A DNA stretch of 64,000 nucleotides from Bactrocera neohumeralis (Eukaryota > Arthropoda > Insecta > Diptera > Tephritidae): contig NC_065921.1 of NCBI RefSeq assembly GCF_024586455.1, positions 8,215,401 to 8,279,400 on the forward strand, read 5' to 3'. The notes under the pieces are model-generated. The model ran no database searches, had not been told where the DNA came from, and saw nothing but the letters and a program-made list of their open reading frames with translations. Numbering within the stretch: position 1 is the first letter of the stretch; each line of letters starts with the position of its first letter. Shown here piece by piece: positions 59,020-64,000 of the stretch. The translations under genes and the position numbers were made by a program.

Positions 59020-59185
59020 TTTCACCAGATATTCACCATGCGCCAAATCTTGGAAAATACCCGTGAAAAGGGGATAGACACACACTACCTCTTCGTCGAT
59101 TTAATAGGTGGAGAGGGTCCTGGCGGTACTTGGTACCTCGAGTTGGCGCCAAACAGAGAAAAGAGAAACGACTGGTGATCGTTAA
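59020..59185 (+). mobile_element. LINE fragment with large internal deletion
   Basis: Reads FTRYSPCAKSWKIPVKRG / RQILENTREKGIDTHYLFVD (palm motif A start) and then, after GGEGPGGTWY, LELAPNREKRNDW from the far C-terminus of the same LINE family as at 16, 40.6, 42.8 and 60.8 kb. Most of the reverse transcriptase is missing between. Confidence 0.68.
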
Positions 59186-59189
59186 ACAA

Positions 59190-60835
59190 GGGTTTAAGTT
59201 CTATAAACTCATGAGGAGGTGTTGATGTCGATATACCTGTTAAGAGATCCGTTATGTAAGAACTGGTTTCAAGAAAGATTGCACGCATCCGAGCCAACTG
59301 CCTACAAATACAAATCCTCCGATAAATCTTAAAGAGATTGTTAGAGAAAAAATTGATTTTTTTAACTACTTAGATTTAGGAACCGAGCCTCACTAACTGT
59401 ATACCAGTTGCATAATGAACTAAGTATTTTAGAAACAGAAATCTTTGACATCTTTAATTATTTTTTTAGAGTTCTTGCAAAAAATATTTCAATAGTTTTT
59501 AGACGACATAATTCATAAGAAAATTATTTTAATTAAAATTCCAAGTATTTCTAGTGTCACTAGCATTAAATTGCCATATGTCGGCAGTAATCATAACATA
59601 AAAATTTTAATCTTAAAAAACACTCCGCTCACTCTGCCGGCCATAAATAAAACCGGATCAAAAGGCAAATAAAATGGAAACAAAATATAATTATGATTAT
59701 GATTACATTGTCATTAATAAGGAATCAAGAAGATTACGAGCAAAACAACACGAAACGGCAGAACAAAACGTGCAAAACAATAAAGAGCAGTAATTTGATT
59801 GAATGCGAGGCGGACAGCACAAAACAGAAAACAACTAAAAAAGCCATCAGTGGAAATGAGCAACAAAAGAGTGAAGATGGCACGAAGCCTCCCCGCTGTT
59901 TCGCATGTTTGGCCAACTGTTGACTGCCAGTCGGTTCATCTACCAACTTGTCTGGGGCATTTTCTACACACACGCGCGTATCACACATTTAGACCAGCAC
60001 AACCGGGAGCAGCGTCAGCGCCATGAACATGCGGTGCGTGCGGCGTTGTGAACATGAGAAAATGTGTGTGATTGAAGCGAAGTCGGTTAGTGCACGAGTG
60101 TGCGCGCGGTGGCGAGCAGACTGCTGTCAAGCCAGATAGCACAGCCACTACGACGAGTCCGGCTGGCTGGTCGGCCGTTCATGCCAGCGGTTGGCGCGCA
60201 GTGCCCAGCGCCCAGCGTGTCTGTGGTCAGTGACCCAAGCAGTGAGGCGTCGGCCGTCGAACGCAAAGTGAGTGCCGCTGTGCCGCATTCGAATTGACAG
60301 CTTGAACATGAGCGGCAGAAGACACGTTTTAACCGCTGAGAGTTCGTTGTTTATTATGTTGTTATAAGCGAGTGACCGTGCTCGTCTTTATCTATGGTTG
60401 TATTGATGTATGTATGCTTTCATAAATGACGCTGCGACTTTGTAAACGATGGTCAGTTTTGTTTTATGCTGTGATGATGAACTACAGGTTTGTCTTTGTA
60501 GCAAGCAGGGAAGTCATAAGAAATGTGTTTGTTAATGGGTGGTTCGAACACAAGATTCCAATTCAATTTACTAGCTTTGTATGTATTCGACGCTTGAATT
60601 GTCTTCCACTTAAAACATTAGAACTATTTTCGAGCGATATGACAAAGTTAAAACCTAATTTGGAGGCTCGGCAGTCGAGAGCATATGAAATTAGGTGAGC
60701 TCTCTTAATATTATGATCTTACACCTTTAATTTTATTCAAATAAAAATCTCTCGCTAGATGGCACTGTCGTCGTAAAACTTAGAAAGCTTTCAGGTGGTT
60801 GCAGTTCTAGGTTATGTTATAGTGACTCAAACAAT
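59190..60835. other. Non-coding stretch containing a GC-rich block
   Basis: See the separate entry for 59940-60300. The rest is AT-rich with no recognised gene; short frames at 59693-59988 on both strands and at 60426-60698 have no known motif. Confidence 0.4.
59940..60300 (+). promoter_or_regulatory. GC-rich block, possible promoter or untranslated exon
   Basis: A sharply GC-richer block inside AT-rich DNA (contains GTGCGCGCGGTGGCGAGCAG and AGTGCCCAGCGCCCAGCGTG). It has GGTCAGTGACC, which includes a TCAGT initiator-like element at about 60220, and CGCAAAGTGAGTGCC, a possible 5' splice donor on the plus strand near 60270. It could be the first exon or promoter of a gene reading to the right, or an upstream element for stan. 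A 65-codon frame across it (60100-60297) has no recognisable product. Evidence is compositional only. Confidence 0.25.
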
Positions 60836-60844
60836 TATTATTAA

Positions 60845-61321
60845 AATTTGGTTGGACAAAAGCACACCCGACGGTTGGAAAAGGGAGACCCCACAATCTG
60901 CGCCAGCTACCGTGGGATAAGCCTCCTAAACATCGCAAATAAGGTTTTTTACAGCGTATTGTGTGAAAGATTAAAGCCCACCGTCAAAAGCTCTGTCAGG
61001 ATCGGGAAGAACGTCTCCAAGCCGTTCGATGCAAAACGAGATTTCAGACAAGGCGACTCTTTATGGTGCGACTTCTTCAATCTATTGCTGGAGAAAATAA
61101 TGCGAACTCCAGAGCTAAATAGAGAGAGTCTTTTACAAGAGTGTACAGCTACTGGTGATATTGATATCATTGGCTTCTACAAGCGGTCTGCTTTCTCCAG
61201 ACTGGATATGGAAACTAGTCTGGTGGTAAAAACAAACTGTCATCGCAATTGCGACTTGGCAATAGCTCCACTATGTTGGAAAGTTCTGAGGTCCAACCTA
61301 AAGCAATCTGAGCTTCATTGA
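60845..61321 (+). mobile_element. LINE fragment: internally deleted but open reverse transcriptase piece
   Basis: A 157-codon open frame reads LEKGDPTICASYRGISLLNI, VFYSVLCERLKPTVKS, then directly VRIGKNVSKPFDAKRDFRQG, DSLWCDFFNLLLEKIM and GDIDIIGFYKRSAFS. The segment carrying palm motif A (FVDF) is deleted without loss of frame between LKPTVKS and VRIGKN, and the YADD motif has become TGDIDIIG. Same family as the other LINE copies here. It cannot be catalytic; the frame is a chance survivor. Confidence 0.8.
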
Positions 61322-61374
61322 ACAGTTGAAGGTTCCTTAGAAATCTTCCTTTAACTCGATAAGTCTGCAGATTC

Positions 61375-61790
61375 ATTGAGTAAAGAGTTGAGTCGATTTA
61401 ACCTTGTCTATCGGTCTGTCTGTGTATACATAAACTAGTTCCTCAATTTTAGTGATATCGACCTTAAGTAGTGCAAAAATCCTCTACTCTACAATAGGAT
61501 GCTCATTTGTCGGAGCCGTTGATATTATGATATGACATATAGGTGTCATACAAACTGAAGTATCGGAATCAAGTGCTTGTATGGGAAACTTTTTCATTTG
61601 ACAAGATATGTATCTTCACGAAATTTGGCACAGATTTTTACCCTCGACAGCACTTCATTCTCCGAAGAACTCTTCGAATCGGATCACTATAGCATATAGC
61701 AGCCATACAAACTGACCGATCAAAATAAAGTTATTGTATGGAAACTTTTTATTTGTGAAGGGTATTACTGCTGCGGTACAACGAAGTTAA
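61375..61790. repeat. Dispersed fly repeat, two units of about 157 bp
   Basis: Starts with TCGATTTAACCTTGTCTATC and GTCTGTCTGTGTATACATAA, then TAGTGATATCGACCTTAAG. The unit core CATATAGCAGCCATACAAAC and its partner lie at about 61538 and 61695; units share TGTATGGGAAACTTTTTCAT and GACAAGATAT. Ends GTGAAGGGTATTACTGCTGC. Same family as the array at 45630-46640. Confidence 0.85.
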
Positions 61791-61794
61791 CTAT

Positions 61795-63015
61795 TATTTT
61801 TGTTGTTGCTTTTTACATTTATTATGACTATTATTTATTATTACTAAAGTTATTTTTGACGCCATTAATTTCTGTAGCATTGCGTGTAGCATCTAAGTAA
61901 GCTTCTTCGCTGGCAATTGCCTCTGGGTAAATTCTTTGCGTTCGTAAATTGAAGTCAAACTTCCCATCGGCATTTTGCGTATCGCGTGTTCACGAGTATT
62001 ACTCGCTCACAATTATCTATATTGTATTATATAAGCAGCGGCGTGTAGCGTGTTGTTTGGCTTCGTAAAACTCTTTTCCGACTTGCTAACTTTTTCATTA
62101 GCTGTTGCCTTCACACTATACACTTGTTGTTGTTGTTGTTGCACTCTAACTAATGTTAATGATGGTAGAACACGTGCAACATGCTAAACTTCTTTTGACC
62201 AAGCCGCAATGAAATGCTAATTAACTTTTAATTCTCTTCTCTACTCTTTCTTCCCTCCAGAAAGTCACTGCCAATCCCACTGACATTGCGTTCTTTTGCG
62301 TCCTTGCTTTTGTTCTGTACAATTGCAAGCGACCATCGACATCGGCAGCCGGCGGGAGCTTGGCGCAGCATCAGTTTGAGTAGCCGTCGGCGAAATTTTT
62401 ACTTCATTATTAATGAGCACCGGTTTCCATGTGTGTGCTCGTAAATATGTATTTTTATGCTTGCAGCGTACAGTTAGTTTTTATGCATTGGCAGAGTGCA
62501 CTATAAATTATGTTAAGGTCTTTAAATTTCTTATTTTAGAAGGCTCTTTGCATGCAATTGTAAATATAGTCCTGTTTTTCGGTTTTTTTTCTTTTGGTAT
62601 TAACTTTACGATTCAAATACTACAAGTTTGAGTTGTGTATACCATTAAAAGTAACAATGAACTATACTACTTGGGCAGCAATCTTCGACGGAATTTTGGA
62701 AGAAATGTTTTACGATCAAAGATAGCTTTTTTAAAAGTAAACTCTTCTCGATAGAGTTTGAAACTTTGTGTATAAAAAAGTATGTCGGTTTGTAGTACAG
62801 GGTTTTATGCCTTACTAGTTCTTTAAATAGCAAAATTGTCTTAAAATTTTTGCTGATGTCAAGCGACATTTTTTTCATTAGAATAATTAACTTTTATTCA
62901 ATGTGAGCCTGACAGAAACTGCAATTAAGCCCTTGAAATTTACGTCCATTAATATTTCACTATTTTCGACATAGAGTAAATGGAACAGGGGACATCGATG
63001 ATATCAGATCAATAT
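61795..63015. other. Non-coding stretch
   Basis: No gene recognised. (TTG)n at 62124-62140. The block 62240-62400 is moderately GC-rich. Small frames at 62413-62631 (plus) and 62645-62878 (minus) have no known motif. Confidence 0.4.
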
Positions 63016-63020
63016 ACATA

Positions 63021-63745
63021 CAGGGTCCAGCACTCGAAGTGTAACCAACTTCAAACCGTTCGCGCAGCTGTCGCACTGAACTCAGCTGTTTATAAATTTG
63101 CTGAATGACAGTTCGGAGTATTGTTCACAAGTGTACCAAAGCATTTTGCCAAAAGTGAACGCAAAAAAAAAGTGATCAGCGATGGAATTCAAACGTAATA
63201 GTGTGATTGCTTTATATTTAGCTGAAAAATCACAGCCAGCAATTGTTCGTGAGCTCAAACACCTTAATGTGAATAAAGTTTTTGTTTATCGCACCATCAT
63301 TCGTTACAATGATACTGTTAGCATCGCAAAACGCCATGGAGGTGGTCATCAAAAGACTGCAACGTCACGTGAGATGGTTCGGAAAGTGAAGAAGCGACTT
63401 GTGCGAAATCCACGACGAAGTGCCAATCAAATGGCTAAAGAACTGAAAATATCCGACCGCAGCATCCGACGCATATTGAAAAATGAGCAAGGTTAAGCCT
63501 TACAAGTTCCAAAAGGTCCATGATCTCACACTGAAGCAGCAACAAGTAAGACTTGAGAGAGCGAAGCAGTTGCTTCGCTTGGCCGAAAGCGGTCAAATTC
63601 CGAACATTGTGTTTTCTGACGAAAAAATTTTTCCAATTGAGCAATTCGTAAACTCTCAAAACGTTAGGGTTTACTTGACCGACCGTTCATACGAGAATCT
63701 AAGTCGTCGTTTGGCCACCAGGAGGCAGCACCCGCCTCAAATAAT
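63021..63745 (+). mobile_element. Tc1-like element, 5' half with terminal inverted repeat
   Basis: TA is followed by CAGGGTCCAGCACTCGAAGT at 63021, the same terminal repeat as at 40219. The transposase starts at ATG 63182: MEFKRNSVIALYLAEKSQPA, VNKVFVYRTIIRYNDTVSIA, KRHGGGHQKTATSREMVRKV, NPRRSANQMAKELKISDRSI (helix-turn-helix DNA-binding half). A small frameshift at about 63493 moves the frame; it then reads KPYKFQKVHDLTLKQQQVRL, NIVFSDEKIFPIEQFVNSQN (first catalytic Asp), DRSYENLSRRLATRRQHPPQ. It ends abruptly at about 63745, replaced by mariner sequence. It is the best preserved transposase in the window. Confidence 0.88.
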
Positions 63746-63748
63746 GAC

Positions 63749-64000
63749 CAAAAGACCAGAAACTTTTATAAAAACGACTTCGAATAGAGGTCACAAAAGA
63801 GATGCTTCAATGTAGCTGAGGACCCTACATTCATCAAACGCAGCATAAATGGTGACGAGACGTGGATTTATCAATATGACGTTGAAACAGTTCACCAATT
63901 AAGGGAATGGCGCAGCAAAGATGAGCCGAATCCGAAGAAAACAAAATTTGCTGAAGGCATTGATGGCCCTTCCAGGCAAAACTTATAACAAGTATATAGA
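63749..64000 (+). mobile_element. Internally deleted mariner (irritans-like), fused to the Tc1-like half
   Basis: Begins inside the transposase: PKDQKLL, KRLRIEVTKEMLQC, EDPTFIKRSINGDETWIYQY (first catalytic Asp in GDETW), DVETVHQLREWRSKDEPNPK, KTKFAEG, then directly, in another frame, ALMALPGKTYNKYIE near the C-terminus, where the window ends. The catalytic core is absent and the join is at the same place as in the relic at 20970-21480. Confidence 0.8.

Overview
The window looks like genomic DNA of a higher (brachyceran) fly, most likely a tephritid fruit fly. The one host gene is a close orthologue of Drosophila starry night/flamingo (stan, fmi), with the fly exon style of huge coding exons and 89-159 bp introns. 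The rest is AT-rich insect DNA full of decayed mariner/Tc1 transposons and LINE fragments of types common in tephritids. The tephritid assignment rests on recognition of these families, not on a search.

Region 1 (1-2,805) lies in or beyond the last stan intron. It holds three old transposon relics: a Tc1/mariner-superfamily element, a Ty3/gypsy gag-protease piece and a mariner N-terminus. Region 2 (2,806-14,383, minus strand) is stan: four coding exons (12,418-14,203; 5,055-12,327; 4,426-4,965; 2,806-4,266) joined by splice sites that keep frame, giving 3,686 complete codons. A probable 5' UTR acceptor lies at 14,383/14,384. The product is an atypical seven-pass cadherin/adhesion GPCR of the core planar cell polarity pathway. 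The last few codons are in an exon I could not find.

Region 3 (14,384-64,000) contains no protein-coding gene I can support. It is probably the large 5' intron and/or upstream flank of stan. Blocks of unique-looking, often GC-richer and CA-repeat-bearing sequence alternate with transposon remains: mariner relics of two subfamilies; a Tc1-like family with matching terminal inverted repeats near 40.2 and 63.0 kb; five pieces of one LINE family; R1-like, Jockey-like and RNase H-bearing LINE pieces; and several tandem arrays with 105-154 bp units.

The most informative structures are: a 5'-truncated Jockey-like LINE inside a mariner with a 12-bp target-site duplication (57.5-58.3 kb); two mariner copies that share an internal deletion (about 21 and 63.9 kb); a roughly 105-bp array at 20.6-20.9 kb that appears to be the repeated 3' end of the adjacent mariner; a mariner relic expanded by a perfect 12-bp-period minisatellite; and an array whose units each carry an 18-20 bp perfect palindrome (51.2-51.6 kb). 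I saw no tRNA or rRNA gene, no CRISPR array and nothing prokaryotic.
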